Notes under the pieces: generated by a model | Seen by the model: the letters and a program-made list of their open reading frames with translations, nothing else | The model's database searches: none | Told to the model about the DNA's origin: nothing | Shown here: positions 1-6,071 of the stretch, in pieces | How positions within the stretch are numbered: position 1 is the stretch's first letter | How the letters are laid out: every line of letters starts with the position of its first letter | DNA from: an uncultured Bacteroidota bacterium | GTDB lineage: Bacteria; Bacteroidota; Bacteroidia; Flavobacteriales; Flavobacteriaceae | NCBI GenBank assembly: GCA_903819815.1 | Contig: CAIJFC010000083.1 | Location: 1 to 6,243, forward strand | DNA: 6,243 bases | Direction of reading: 5' to 3' | Translations under genes and position numbers: made by a program

Positions 1-1
1 A

Positions 2-44
2 TTCATAACCCTGAGGTCGGGAGTTCAAATCTCCCTCTCGCTAC
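2..44 (+). repeat. Left att-like repeat: 3' half of a CAT-anticodon tRNA (tRNA-fMet-like)
   Basis: Read as tRNA: anticodon loop 2-8 (TTCATAA, anticodon CAT), 3' anticodon strand 9-13 (CCCTG), variable region 14-18, T-stem 19-23 with 31-35 (GGGAG/CTCCC), T-loop 24-30 (TTCAAAT), 3' acceptor strand 36-42 (TCTCGCT), discriminator A43. The CCC at tRNA positions 39-41 is the initiator-type signature. A 3' acceptor strand ending in T72 would leave the usual initiator C1 unpaired, as expected for fMet. The 5' half is outside the window, and the only visible base of the 5' anticodon strand does not pair, so I call a partial copy and not an intact gene. It is 41/43 identical to 6124-6166. Confidence 0.75.
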
Positions 45-49
45 TCTAC

Positions 50-83
50 AACCCCTTAATATTCAGGCATTAAGGGGTTTTTT
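50..83 (+). terminator. Rho-independent terminator after the left tRNA repeat
   Basis: An 11-bp perfect stem (50-60 with 69-79) has an 8-base loop and runs into a tract of six T (78-83). It begins six bases after the tRNA repeat and reads in the same direction. It would end transcription coming from the tRNA side before it enters the element. On the minus strand the hairpin has no following T tract, so it is not an efficient terminator for the leftward operon. Confidence 0.85.
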
Positions 84-117
84 AATTGTGTTTGAATTAA
101 AGGGTATAAATTTACTC

Positions 118-194
118 AAGTGAGGAACTGGAGACCTTTAGGGTCTTAAAGCCTTACTGACACTACAAAAAATGAGATTTTTTTAAGTGAGGAA
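118..194 (+). repeat. Left pair of AAGTGAGGAA direct repeats (candidate recombinase arm sites)
   Basis: Identical 10-mers lie at 118-127 and 185-194, 67 bp apart, in noncoding DNA between the left att-like repeat and the end of the leftward operon. The first copy is preceded by C and the second by TT, the same order as in the right-hand pair. I see no gene in 84-266. A short hairpin (131-136 with 142-147) lies between the two copies. Arm-type integrase binding is inferred from the position near the att core and from the symmetric occurrence at the other end. The 10-mer also occurs once in inverted orientation inside a coding region (3915-3924), which may be chance. Confidence 0.5.
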
Positions 195-266
195 GTATTA
201 AAATAAGGTCAAAAATATAAAGCCGCCCATTTAACCGATACATATATTAGAATTTTGTCACTTCCT

Positions 267-605
267 TTATAAAAGCTTATTGATTTTGTTTGTAATTACT
301 TCAATATCATACGCATCATCAGTTATACGATATTTCTCTGGGTTTCGTTCTGCAAGAAATTCGTTTATAAAGTATCTATTTTTTTCTTTATGAATCTTAG
401 CTTCAAATATGGTATATCCAGTCCATGAACGTTGAAAAAATAGCGTATCGTTTTCATAATAAATACGCCATCTGTTCTCCATTTCTTTTGCTGATAAACC
501 AAGAATTATCTTTTGAAACTGCTCCTCACTGAACGATAAATCAATAGTTATCTTATGAGGGACATCAATTGGAAAATTTCTTCTTTTTTTGTTATAATAC
601 ACCAC
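267..605 (-). CDS. Small conserved hypothetical protein with RSWTG motif (112 aa)
   Basis: This is the last gene of the leftward operon. It starts at a GTG (603-605) inside the end of the 423-aa gene (14-bp overlap), which implies translational coupling; a second GTG at 600-602 is an equally possible start. The protein is basic at its N-terminus, has no signal peptide or membrane segment, and carries an aromatic motif at residues 43-67 with key elements NRW, IYYE, LFF and RSWTGY. From memory, small bacterial proteins with this motif recur in accessory DNA, sometimes near ADP-ribose or DNA-repair-type enzymes; I cannot name a domain or function with certainty. It could be a regulator, inhibitor or immunity-type partner of the operon. 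No clear terminator follows its stop codon on the minus strand. Confidence 0.8.
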   Translation of the reverse strand: MVYYNKKRRNFPIDVPHKITIDLSFSEEQFQKIILGLSAKEMENRWRIYYENDTLFFQRSWTGYTIFEAKIHKEKNRYFINEFLAERNPEKYRITDDAYDIEVITNKINKLL

Positions 606-1863
606 TTTTATTCTTTGCTCTCATATACCAGCCATATACACCTAAAGGCCAAAATAGTATGGTTAATAATATGACTGTAGTTTTTCTGCTCCACCAATAA
701 TATTTTATCTGTAAATTATTATTGTTAACTAATAATGGCTTGTCAACTGTATTGGGCTTGTCGACTGAATAAGGCTTAGCCTTCTTAACAACAGTTCCAT
801 TATTAAGTTTATTTAGAGCCGATTTATACCTTCTTTGAAGAATTTTTACATATTCAGGAATTAATAAAATGTCTTTATCATTTAAAGCTGCTTCTAGAAA
901 AATAATTGATTTTATTTCTTTTATTGATTCTGAATCTTCAATAGTTTTTAATTTATTATTTAAACATCTAGCTAAATATTTTGTTTCATAAAAGCGAATT
1001 TTCTCCATAAATTTCATTTCAGAAAACTTATAACCCGAAGAAAAAATCATTGAAGCTAGTTTGCAAAAATTATATGCAAATTCAAAATCACCTTTAATAT
1101 ATTTTATATTTGCTAAGTTTAAATAGGAATCTGCTAAATGAAAATTAGGTCTTGCTAAACAATCATAATATTCGTCTTTTTCTCTTTTTTCTATCCAACG
1201 AAATCCCCCTTCATGTTTTCCATATTCGTCATTAACTTTAGGCCATGATTTTGTATATACTAGTTCTGTATTTTTATTTTCAATAGCATAAAAAGCAGAT
1301 TTATAACTACTTTGAAGACTATAATTATCTTCAATAGATGCATATTTAATTGATGTTGTATAATAGCGTTCTGCCTTTTCTAAATTTAATACATTTGGGT
1401 AATGTAAGTAACATACCCCCAAATAGTAATTAACAAACCAATCATTTGGGGAGATTTTATAGGCCATTTCAAATTCATGAATAGCATCTTTTATCATACT
1501 ATCGTTATAGTTTACTTTTGATAAAAATTTTAATCCAGAATTAATATGAAATAATTTTTCTTTTTCTGAATCGGGTAATTTAAGTAAATCTTTTATATCA
1601 TTGAGCAGCAGATTTGTTGTTACCTGTTCATAAACCATACTCGACAATCGTTGGTCTATCATCTTGAAGCCATTCTGCAATTGAATGGATTGCATTTTCG
1701 ATGCTTTTTCAATAGCCGCACTTACTATGCTAGCTCCGTATTGAGCAAGATTGACATCCTTTGCATAATTAAGATAGGACTCTACTAATCCAGGTGCATT
1801 TTTATCAAATGGATTGTAATATGTTAGTAAAAATGATGGTTTTGATGGTGATATATTACTCAT
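592..1863 (-). CDS. TPR-like protein with shared N-terminal module and C-terminal membrane segment (423 aa)
   Basis: Residues 1-11 (MSNISPSKPSF) are identical to the start of the 768-aa protein. Further similarity includes SYLxYxKDxxLxxYGA (29-44) and NLLLxxIxxLLxxPDSEK (84-101), followed by TPR-like helical pairs at about 105-175 and 240-275. A polar linker with two VDKP copies (367-370, 373-376) leads to one hydrophobic segment at about 395-412 (ILLTILFWPLGVYGW) and a short basic tail, consistent with a C-terminal membrane anchor and a cytosolic N-terminal bulk. There is no signal peptide. The ATG overlaps the stop of the glycosylase-like gene (8 bp, ATGAGTAA), so translation is probably coupled. 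I recognise no enzymatic motif. It is a paralogue of the first operon gene with a different C-terminal end. The exact function is unknown; a membrane-tethered scaffold or effector partner is an inference. Confidence 0.9.
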   Translation of the reverse strand: MSNISPSKPSFLLTYYNPFDKNAPGLVESYLNYAKDVNLAQYGASIVSAAIEKASKMQSIQLQNGFKMIDQRLSSMVYEQVTTNLLLNDIKDLLKLPDSEKEKLFHINSGLKFLSKVNYNDSMIKDAIHEFEMAYKISPNDWFVNYYLGVCYLHYPNVLNLEKAERYYTTSIKYASIEDNYSLQSSYKSAFYAIENKNTELVYTKSWPKVNDEYGKHEGGFRWIEKREKDEYYDCLARPNFHLADSYLNLANIKYIKGDFEFAYNFCKLASMIFSSGYKFSEMKFMEKIRFYETKYLARCLNNKLKTIEDSESIKEIKSIIFLEAALNDKDILLIPEYVKILQRRYKSALNKLNNGTVVKKAKPYSVDKPNTVDKPLLVNNNNLQIKYYWWSRKTTVILLTILFWPLGVYGWYMRAKNKSGVL

Positions 1864-1867
1864 GGTT
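1831..1867 (-). repeat. 37-bp perfect repeat, copy 1 (start of the 423-aa gene)
   Basis: This is identical base for base to 4980-5016 and in the same orientation. It comprises four bases before the ATG plus exactly codons 1-11, and identity stops at codon 12. In this copy the first 12 bases also encode the last three residues (Asn-His-Glu) and the stop codon of the upstream glycosylase-like gene. Identical synonymous codons, set against only moderate protein similarity further on, point to recent gene conversion, module shuffling or nucleotide-level constraint. Confidence 0.95.
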
Positions 1868-2593
1868 TAGTTGTTCTAATAGTTTTAAAAAACACTCTGC
1901 TTTTTCTTTAATATTAACCATATCTTTTTCTATGTATGGTAAACACCAAAATTTATTATCATTGAATTTATTTGAAACTCTTTCTTTGTTTTCAATCTTT
2001 TGAGTAATAAATCCCCAAAACCACAATTCATCCCAAATAATAAAATCATCATTTTTAGGATTGTATTTTCCAATAAATTCATTTATCCCATCAAAATCTA
2101 ATCTGCATCCTTGATTAACAAAATTATTTTTAAAAATATGAGTAATTACAGCATCAACAGGAAGTTTTAATTCATTTTCATTTATACTAAAATCTGTCCA
2201 GATTCTAGAGGTTTTAAATGTATTATCTTTATGAATTAAATAAATATATTTCATAAATAAAGCGGCTGTTTTTGAACCCCAACCATTTTGAGATTTCATT
2301 AATTCAAATAATGAATCCGAAGATACAGATTCGTTTTTTAAAGTTTTCAAAAAACCTTTGTATGAAGTTAAATCAGAATCTTTTTGATACATTTTTGTGA
2401 AAAATGGACCTATCTTATCAATTTTTGGTTGTGACTGAGTGTTAACAACTCCATATAATAGATTCAATACTTTCTGTTCTGGAGATAAATCTTTTATAGC
2501 AATACAAGACTTTATAAATCCTTCTTGAACTTGTTTGTTATATTGTCTGTTTTCCTCTAAAAACTCGTAAAGCTCTTTTATTTTTCCTTCCAT
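1856..2593 (-). CDS. HhH-GPD DNA glycosylase-like protein (OGG/EndoIII-type fold, 245 aa)
   Basis: The helix-hairpin-helix motif GWGSKTA (104-110) resembles the GVGRKTA of endonuclease III, with Lys108 in the place of the catalytic lysine. LPVDAVITHIF (144-154) resembles the VDTHIF/VDTHV segment, with Asp147 as the conserved catalytic aspartate. The Lys-Asp spacing is about 39 residues, against roughly 18-19 in EndoIII and OGG1, so there is an insertion. An aromatic IWDELWFWGF segment (186-195) closes the domain. The four-cysteine iron-sulphur cluster of EndoIII/MutY is absent. The family excises damaged or modified bases and may cut the strand by a lyase step; the substrate here is unknown. 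The gene follows the 768-aa gene after 112 bp and overlaps the next start by 8 bp. Base excision inside an accessory operon suggests action on foreign or modified DNA (inference). Confidence 0.75.
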   Translation of the reverse strand: MEGKIKELYEFLEENRQYNKQVQEGFIKSCIAIKDLSPEQKVLNLLYGVVNTQSQPKIDKIGPFFTKMYQKDSDLTSYKGFLKTLKNESVSSDSLFELMKSQNGWGSKTAALFMKYIYLIHKDNTFKTSRIWTDFSINENELKLPVDAVITHIFKNNFVNQGCRLDFDGINEFIGKYNPKNDDFIIWDELWFWGFITQKIENKERVSNKFNDNKFWCLPYIEKDMVNIKEKAECFLKLLEQLNHE

Positions 2594-2705
2594 AGTTTAT
2601 TCTTTTTTATCCTTATTGCCTAATGCGTGATTAGTATATTTTCTTCCTGCTATATAATAGCCCTAATAGCCACTTTTTTGAAGCTACTATAGCAATCAAT
2701 AGTAT
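2594..2705. promoter_or_regulatory. 112-bp intergenic region with small inverted repeats
   Basis: The gap separates the 768-aa gene from the glycosylase-like gene. It holds three short dyads: CTAAT-GCGTG-ATTAG (2620-2634), GCTAT-ATA-ATAGC (2650-2662) and GCTA-CTA-TAGC (2683-2693). None is followed by a T tract on the minus strand, so there is no convincing terminator, and I see no TAnnTTTG box for a separate promoter. Likely roles are read-through with RNA processing or attenuation, or an operator at the 15-bp dyad. All roles are inferred. Confidence 0.3.
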
Positions 2706-5012
2706 TTAAAAAGCTCTAACTCCTAGAACAATGGCAGGTTGATCCTTCTTGTGAAATTTTGTTATTGGTTTGTCATTTAATCCATTAGGAACTACACATA
2801 TAGCATTCATTTTTTTTTCAGTACTACTCCAATAATCTCCTCCATAAAAATTAAAAATCCAATTTTTTTTAGGGTTTTTGTTGAATGCTTTAGAAAGATT
2901 TGTGAATAACATGAAAAGCTCCTCTTCGGTTGGCAAATACCAATCTGTATATCCATTTTCTTGAGATTCAACACACAAACGGGCAGCAGTAGATATATTT
3001 ACTATTTTTTTTGAAAAGAATCCATCCTTTATATCAATGCTTGCATAATTGAAAATTTTTTTTGTGTTTTCAATACCTTGCCCATTAAATATTCCATTAC
3101 CAAAAGCACCTATTTCTTCTAATAAATATGTTTTTTTAATTGCGTCTACTTTCTTTTTATTACCCCATATTTCCTTCCCAAAATTATTTTCTGAAACAAC
3201 TAATCCATGTTTCCCAGATTTATCTAGATAGAAAACAATACCTCCAGCATATTTTGAACCGATTTGGAGTTCATCATCATTTACTTCAAGTTTTATTTTT
3301 TTTAAAATATCTTGACCAATATCAATGCTGTTTTCTGCTTTGTCTATAATTGACTTCTTGGCATCTATTAATTGATTTTTAATCTCCTCAACCCTATTAC
3401 CGTCAAAAGTGGAAAATGTTATTAAATTTATTTCTTCTATTAGAGTATCAATTTCACCTGTAATTTGATTTTCTAATTTTATATTTTTTTCACTTTCGAT
3501 CTTTAAAGTGACATGTTTGCTCATTTCCCTATAATCCCTAAAATCAAACAATTTTTGTTGTTTTTTGACATCATTTAATTTTCCTGAAATTTCAATAAAA
3601 ACTGAATCCATTTCTTCATATGGAAGGGATTTAGCATTATTTAAATCAGTCAACAACTCTTCTACAACATCAGCTAGTAATAGGTCAAATGAAATACTGT
3701 TAATTGTAGCAATAACATCATCAATATTTGATTTTAATTTTGAATATTTTTCCTGGATTTCATTTGCATATTTATTTATTTCAGAAAAAAATTTTAATCT
3801 TAAATAGTATGATTTAAAATTCTTTTTCTCTTCGTATTGTTTTTTTAACTCTATTGATTTATCCGAAGGAAATATTTCTAGCGTCAAAATTAGTTGTTCT
3901 AATTTGTTGTTTATTTCCTCACTTTTTTCTTGTAACAATTTTAAAACAGCGGAATCATTTATTAAATCAATTTCTCTGCAATTCGCAACTACATCGAAAA
4001 GTGAAGGATTTTCATCTATTGCTTGATTTAAGTAAAATACAGATTCAATTGAATTTCCAATTCGTGCCTGATATTTTGATAGTAAAAAGCAGTTTTGTGT
4101 GTTTGGCAGATGTTGCATCGCCTTCTTTTGGTAATTCACAGCATTTTCAAATTGACCCAATACATAAGCAGCAAATGCCGCTTTCTCAAATGAATCAGCA
4201 GCAAGTTGTTGAATTTGGTTTGTATCTATATAAATATCAGTATTTACTACATTGAATTTTTCTGTCAGCACATTTGCAAGCCTTACTGCCTTTGGATCAC
4301 TTTCTACACTTGAATATTTACCTGCCCTTGCAAAGTAATCTAGTGCTTTTTCTGGATTAATAAATCCTTCAACATATAAGTAAATACAACCCAATCTATG
4401 AAGAACGAAATAATCATCATCAGCTAATTGTTCTGCTTTAAGTAATTGTTTTAATGAATCCTCATATAAATCAGGATTTTTTGAAGCATTTACAAAATGC
4501 TTAAGGCCTTTTTCAATAAAAAGTTGCCGATCTTTCTCACTATCAGGAACACGAAGTAATTCCGCTATATTTTGTAATAATAAATTGCTTATTCTTTGTT
4601 GCTCAATTTGAATATCTAAATTTCTATTAATAAAATTTAGACTATTATTTATATTTAGCAATCGGTTTGAAATAATATTAAGGCCTTGATTATTTGATTT
4701 TTCAAGTTCTTTAATTTTTGTCCCTACATCTTTAACTACATCAACTACATCTTTAACCCCAGTCCCTAAGTCAGTTATCTGATCTGAAATAACATTCATT
4801 TCTTGCTCAAATCCTATTCCGAGTTCTTTAATTGCATTAACTTGTTCCTTTGATGCCTCATTGATATATTTACCAACTGTATCGGCTCCATATTTTACTA
4901 AAGAAGTGTCTTTTCTATAATCTAAGTAGCTATCAAATAGATTAGAATTTTCCTTCCATGGCCTCCAGTAGCCAAAAATAAATGATGGTTTTGATGGTGA
5001 TATATTACTCAT
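2706..5012 (-). CDS. Large TPR/coiled-coil protein with C-terminal DUF1566 (Lcl-type) domain (768 aa)
   Basis: This is the first gene of the leftward operon. Residues 1-55 form the N-terminal module shared with the 423-aa protein. About 60-140 is coiled-coil-like and includes a VKDV heptad repeat (86-96). NLLLQNIAELLRVPDSEK (143-160) begins the TPR-like region (about 165-345), followed by long charged helices to about 580. Residues 584-768 match the DUF1566/Lcl C-terminal family: IGSKYAGGIVFYLD, a GLVV strand, an NGQGIENT motif, AARLC, GYTDWYLPTEEEL (687-699), YWSSTE (727-732) and terminal VRAF. This C-type-lectin-like domain is usually found on exported proteins, yet here there is no signal peptide or membrane segment, so the protein is probably cytosolic. 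A role as sensor or ligand-binding scaffold is inferred. A -7 box 18 bases upstream supports the chosen ATG. Confidence 0.92.
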   Translation of the reverse strand: MSNISPSKPSFIFGYWRPWKENSNLFDSYLDYRKDTSLVKYGADTVGKYINEASKEQVNAIKELGIGFEQEMNVISDQITDLGTGVKDVVDVVKDVGTKIKELEKSNNQGLNIISNRLLNINNSLNFINRNLDIQIEQQRISNLLLQNIAELLRVPDSEKDRQLFIEKGLKHFVNASKNPDLYEDSLKQLLKAEQLADDDYFVLHRLGCIYLYVEGFINPEKALDYFARAGKYSSVESDPKAVRLANVLTEKFNVVNTDIYIDTNQIQQLAADSFEKAAFAAYVLGQFENAVNYQKKAMQHLPNTQNCFLLSKYQARIGNSIESVFYLNQAIDENPSLFDVVANCREIDLINDSAVLKLLQEKSEEINNKLEQLILTLEIFPSDKSIELKKQYEEKKNFKSYYLRLKFFSEINKYANEIQEKYSKLKSNIDDVIATINSISFDLLLADVVEELLTDLNNAKSLPYEEMDSVFIEISGKLNDVKKQQKLFDFRDYREMSKHVTLKIESEKNIKLENQITGEIDTLIEEINLITFSTFDGNRVEEIKNQLIDAKKSIIDKAENSIDIGQDILKKIKLEVNDDELQIGSKYAGGIVFYLDKSGKHGLVVSENNFGKEIWGNKKKVDAIKKTYLLEEIGAFGNGIFNGQGIENTKKIFNYASIDIKDGFFSKKIVNISTAARLCVESQENGYTDWYLPTEEELFMLFTNLSKAFNKNPKKNWIFNFYGGDYWSSTEKKMNAICVVPNGLNDKPITKFHKKDQPAIVLGVRAF
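4724..4757 (-). repeat. 21-bp-period internal repeat encoding a VKDV heptad
   Basis: CTACATCTTTAAC occurs at 4724-4736 and again at 4745-4757, exactly 21 bp (seven codons) apart. TCCCTA also recurs at a 42-bp distance around this tract. It encodes the repeated VKDV at residues 86-89 and 93-96 of the coiled-coil region, which is absent from the 423-aa paralogue, so slippage or duplication may have lengthened the coil. Confidence 0.6.
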
Positions 5013-5016
5013 GGTT
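4980..5016 (-). repeat. 37-bp perfect repeat, copy 2 (start of the 768-aa gene)
   Basis: Same orientation and sequence as 1831-1867: four bases before the ATG plus codons 1-11 (MSNISPSKPSF). Here nothing upstream is coding, so the identity cannot be explained by the end of another gene. The promoter lies outside the repeat at 5030-5037. Confidence 0.95.
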
Positions 5017-5029
5017 AATTTATTTTTAT

Positions 5030-5037
5030 CAAAAATA
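5030..5037 (-). promoter_or_regulatory. Bacteroidota-type -7 box for the leftward operon
   Basis: On the minus strand this reads TATTTTTG, a full match to TAnnTTTG, ending 18 bases before the ATG of the 768-aa gene. A TTG element at the usual -33 spacing is not visible (the nearest is about 27 bases upstream). The predicted leader would be only a dozen or so bases long and lacks a Shine-Dalgarno sequence, as is common in this phylum. Confidence 0.5.
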
Positions 5038-5089
5038 CTAAAAAAATATTTGTTAAAATTATTACAAATAGGACCTAGAATTAATTACC

Positions 5090-5097
5090 TATTTTTG
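5090..5097 (+). promoter_or_regulatory. Bacteroidota-type -7 box for the hydrolase gene
   Basis: TATTTTTG on the plus strand matches TAnnTTTG and ends 18 bases before the ATG at 5116. The leader that follows resembles that of the divergent operon (same box, A-rich, same distance). No well-placed -33 TTG is seen. The box supports the internal start at 5116 over the upstream ATG at 5011. Confidence 0.5.
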
Positions 5098-5115
5098 CAA
5101 AAACAAAGTAAATCA

Positions 5116-5928
5116 ATGTCTAAATCATTTAAAACCATAAAGGCAATAAATTCAATACATCACGCTTGGTCCAGTGTTTCTATTCCTATTGGAACAATAC
5201 TCGAACAAATTCCTGACACCAAAAATCTTATAAACCCAATTAAAGGTATTGCCGTTGAATTTAATAATGAAATCATTGGAGTCCCTTATGAATATCTTGT
5301 TCCAAATTATGAGTATAAAACCACTATTTTATTGTTTCATGGTTTCAATAGTGCACCCGAAAACAAACTGGCCATAATCAATCAATGGCTAATCGACAAC
5401 CATTTATCTGACCGCATTGATTTGATAGCACCACAACTTAATTACAATCCCAACGAAGCCATAAAACAAATTGGCAATTTGATTCAAGATAATTATGGTA
5501 ACCTATTCGTGATTGGCACATCGCTTGGAGGATTTTATGCCAACTATGTTAGAGCAATGAATCCATCGGAGGCTGTTAAAGTACATTCCATTAACCCAAG
5601 TTGGTCACCAAGTATATCCTTGAAAAAAGAGATTAATCAACATAAAAAGAATCTCAAAACAGAAGAAAATTGGATTTTTACCGAGTCGTATCTGAATTAT
5701 TTAGCCAGTTTTGAGAAGAAATGTAAAGAAGAATTAAAGCACTACAAAGGAAATCATTTGACCTTTCACCTAGCTAATTATGATGAATTGTTAGGCTTTG
5801 ATGAAATGCTTGAATACTTAAAAGAAAATAAAGTTCCTAATAAGCAATTTTATTACGATACTGTCCATAGATTTGAAAAAGTAGATGAAATGCTAGAGAA
5901 TATTAAAAGTGAATTAATCTCAATGTAA
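5116..5928 (+). CDS. YqiA-like alpha/beta-hydrolase (esterase), 270 aa
   Basis: Residues from about 68 onward follow the UPF0227/YqiA esterase pattern. There is a first strand and HGFNSAP loop (75-81), the nucleophile elbow GTSLGGFYA (134-142) with Ser136, an INPSWSP segment (159-165), Asp223 in NYDELL, and His251 in HRFEKVDEML. The Ser-Asp-His triad therefore appears complete. The protein is longer than E. coli YqiA (about 193 aa) because of an N-terminal extension of about 65 residues ending in GVPYEYLVPN. Substrate unknown; the family hydrolyses short acyl esters in vitro. The start at 5116 is preferred because it follows a -7 box, whereas the longer frame from 5011 would overlap the divergent gene's start. 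It is transcribed away from the operon and has a similar promoter, so it may be a co-regulated accessory component or independent cargo. No signal peptide is seen at the chosen start. Confidence 0.85.
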   Translation: MSKSFKTIKAINSIHHAWSSVSIPIGTILEQIPDTKNLINPIKGIAVEFNNEIIGVPYEYLVPNYEYKTTILLFHGFNSAPENKLAIINQWLIDNHLSDRIDLIAPQLNYNPNEAIKQIGNLIQDNYGNLFVIGTSLGGFYANYVRAMNPSEAVKVHSINPSWSPSISLKKEINQHKKNLKTEENWIFTESYLNYLASFEKKCKEELKHYKGNHLTFHLANYDELLGFDEMLEYLKENKVPNKQFYYDTVHRFEKVDEMLENIKSELISM

Positions 5929-5938
5929 TTATTTAAAA

Positions 5939-6007
5939 TTACCATCTAACTTTAAGTTCAATAACCAACCTATTACCTTCGTTATCAACACTCATTACCA
6001 CATAAAT
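5939..6007 (-). pseudogene. Possible 3' remnant of a lost gene (22 codons)
   Basis: On the minus strand one frame encodes IYVVMSVDNEGNRLVIELKVRW and a TAA stop, with an in-frame TAG immediately upstream (6008-6010). The composition is protein-like (alternating hydrophobic and charged residues, like a terminal beta strand), unlike the surrounding AT-rich noncoding DNA. It could be the tail of a gene truncated when the element's right end was formed, an 18-aa small ORF from the internal ATG, or chance. I cannot assign a family. Confidence 0.25.
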
Positions 6008-6020
6008 CTACTGATGCTCC

Positions 6021-6043
6021 AAGTGAGGAAATTAAGTGAGGAA
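6021..6043 (+). repeat. Right pair of AAGTGAGGAA direct repeats (candidate recombinase arm sites)
   Basis: Copies lie at 6021-6030 and 6034-6043, 13 bp apart, about 80 bp inside the right att-like repeat. As on the left, the first is preceded by C and the second by TT. All four flanking copies share one orientation. They are noncoding and have no role in the neighbouring genes, so binding sites for the recombinase or its accessory factor are the likeliest explanation. Confidence 0.55.
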
Positions 6044-6071
6044 ATGATAGATTTTTTAGTTAGAGATTTTC

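Noticed and set aside
1..44. Intact tRNA gene at the left edge
   Set aside because: Only the 3' half is in the window, and the one visible base before the loop (A1) would not pair with C9. It is therefore reported as a partial repeat.
131..147. Hairpin GAGACC/GGTCTT as terminator of the leftward operon
   Set aside because: The six-base stem is not followed by a T tract on the minus strand.
2706..3264. Diversity-generating retroelement target in the DUF1566-like domain
   Set aside because: C-type-lectin-like domains can be such targets, but there is no reverse transcriptase, template repeat or second near-copy of this 3' end in the window.
3915..3924. Fifth copy of the 10-mer (inverted) as a recombination site
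   Set aside because: It lies inside the 768-aa coding region (encoding KSEE) and far from either end. A chance match is more likely than a functional site.
1794..4255. Plus-strand open frames at 1794-2003, 3049-3231, 3140-3349, 3565-3807 and 3854-4255
   Set aside because: They lie antisense to well-supported minus-strand genes, have no recognisable motifs or promoters, and overlap each other. They are shadows of the real coding frames.
5011..5115. Upstream ATG at 5011 as the start of the hydrolase gene
   Set aside because: It overlaps the start codon of the divergent gene and lies upstream of the -7 box at 5090-5097. It would also add a low-complexity Leu/Lys stretch unlike the family. ATG 5116 is preferred.
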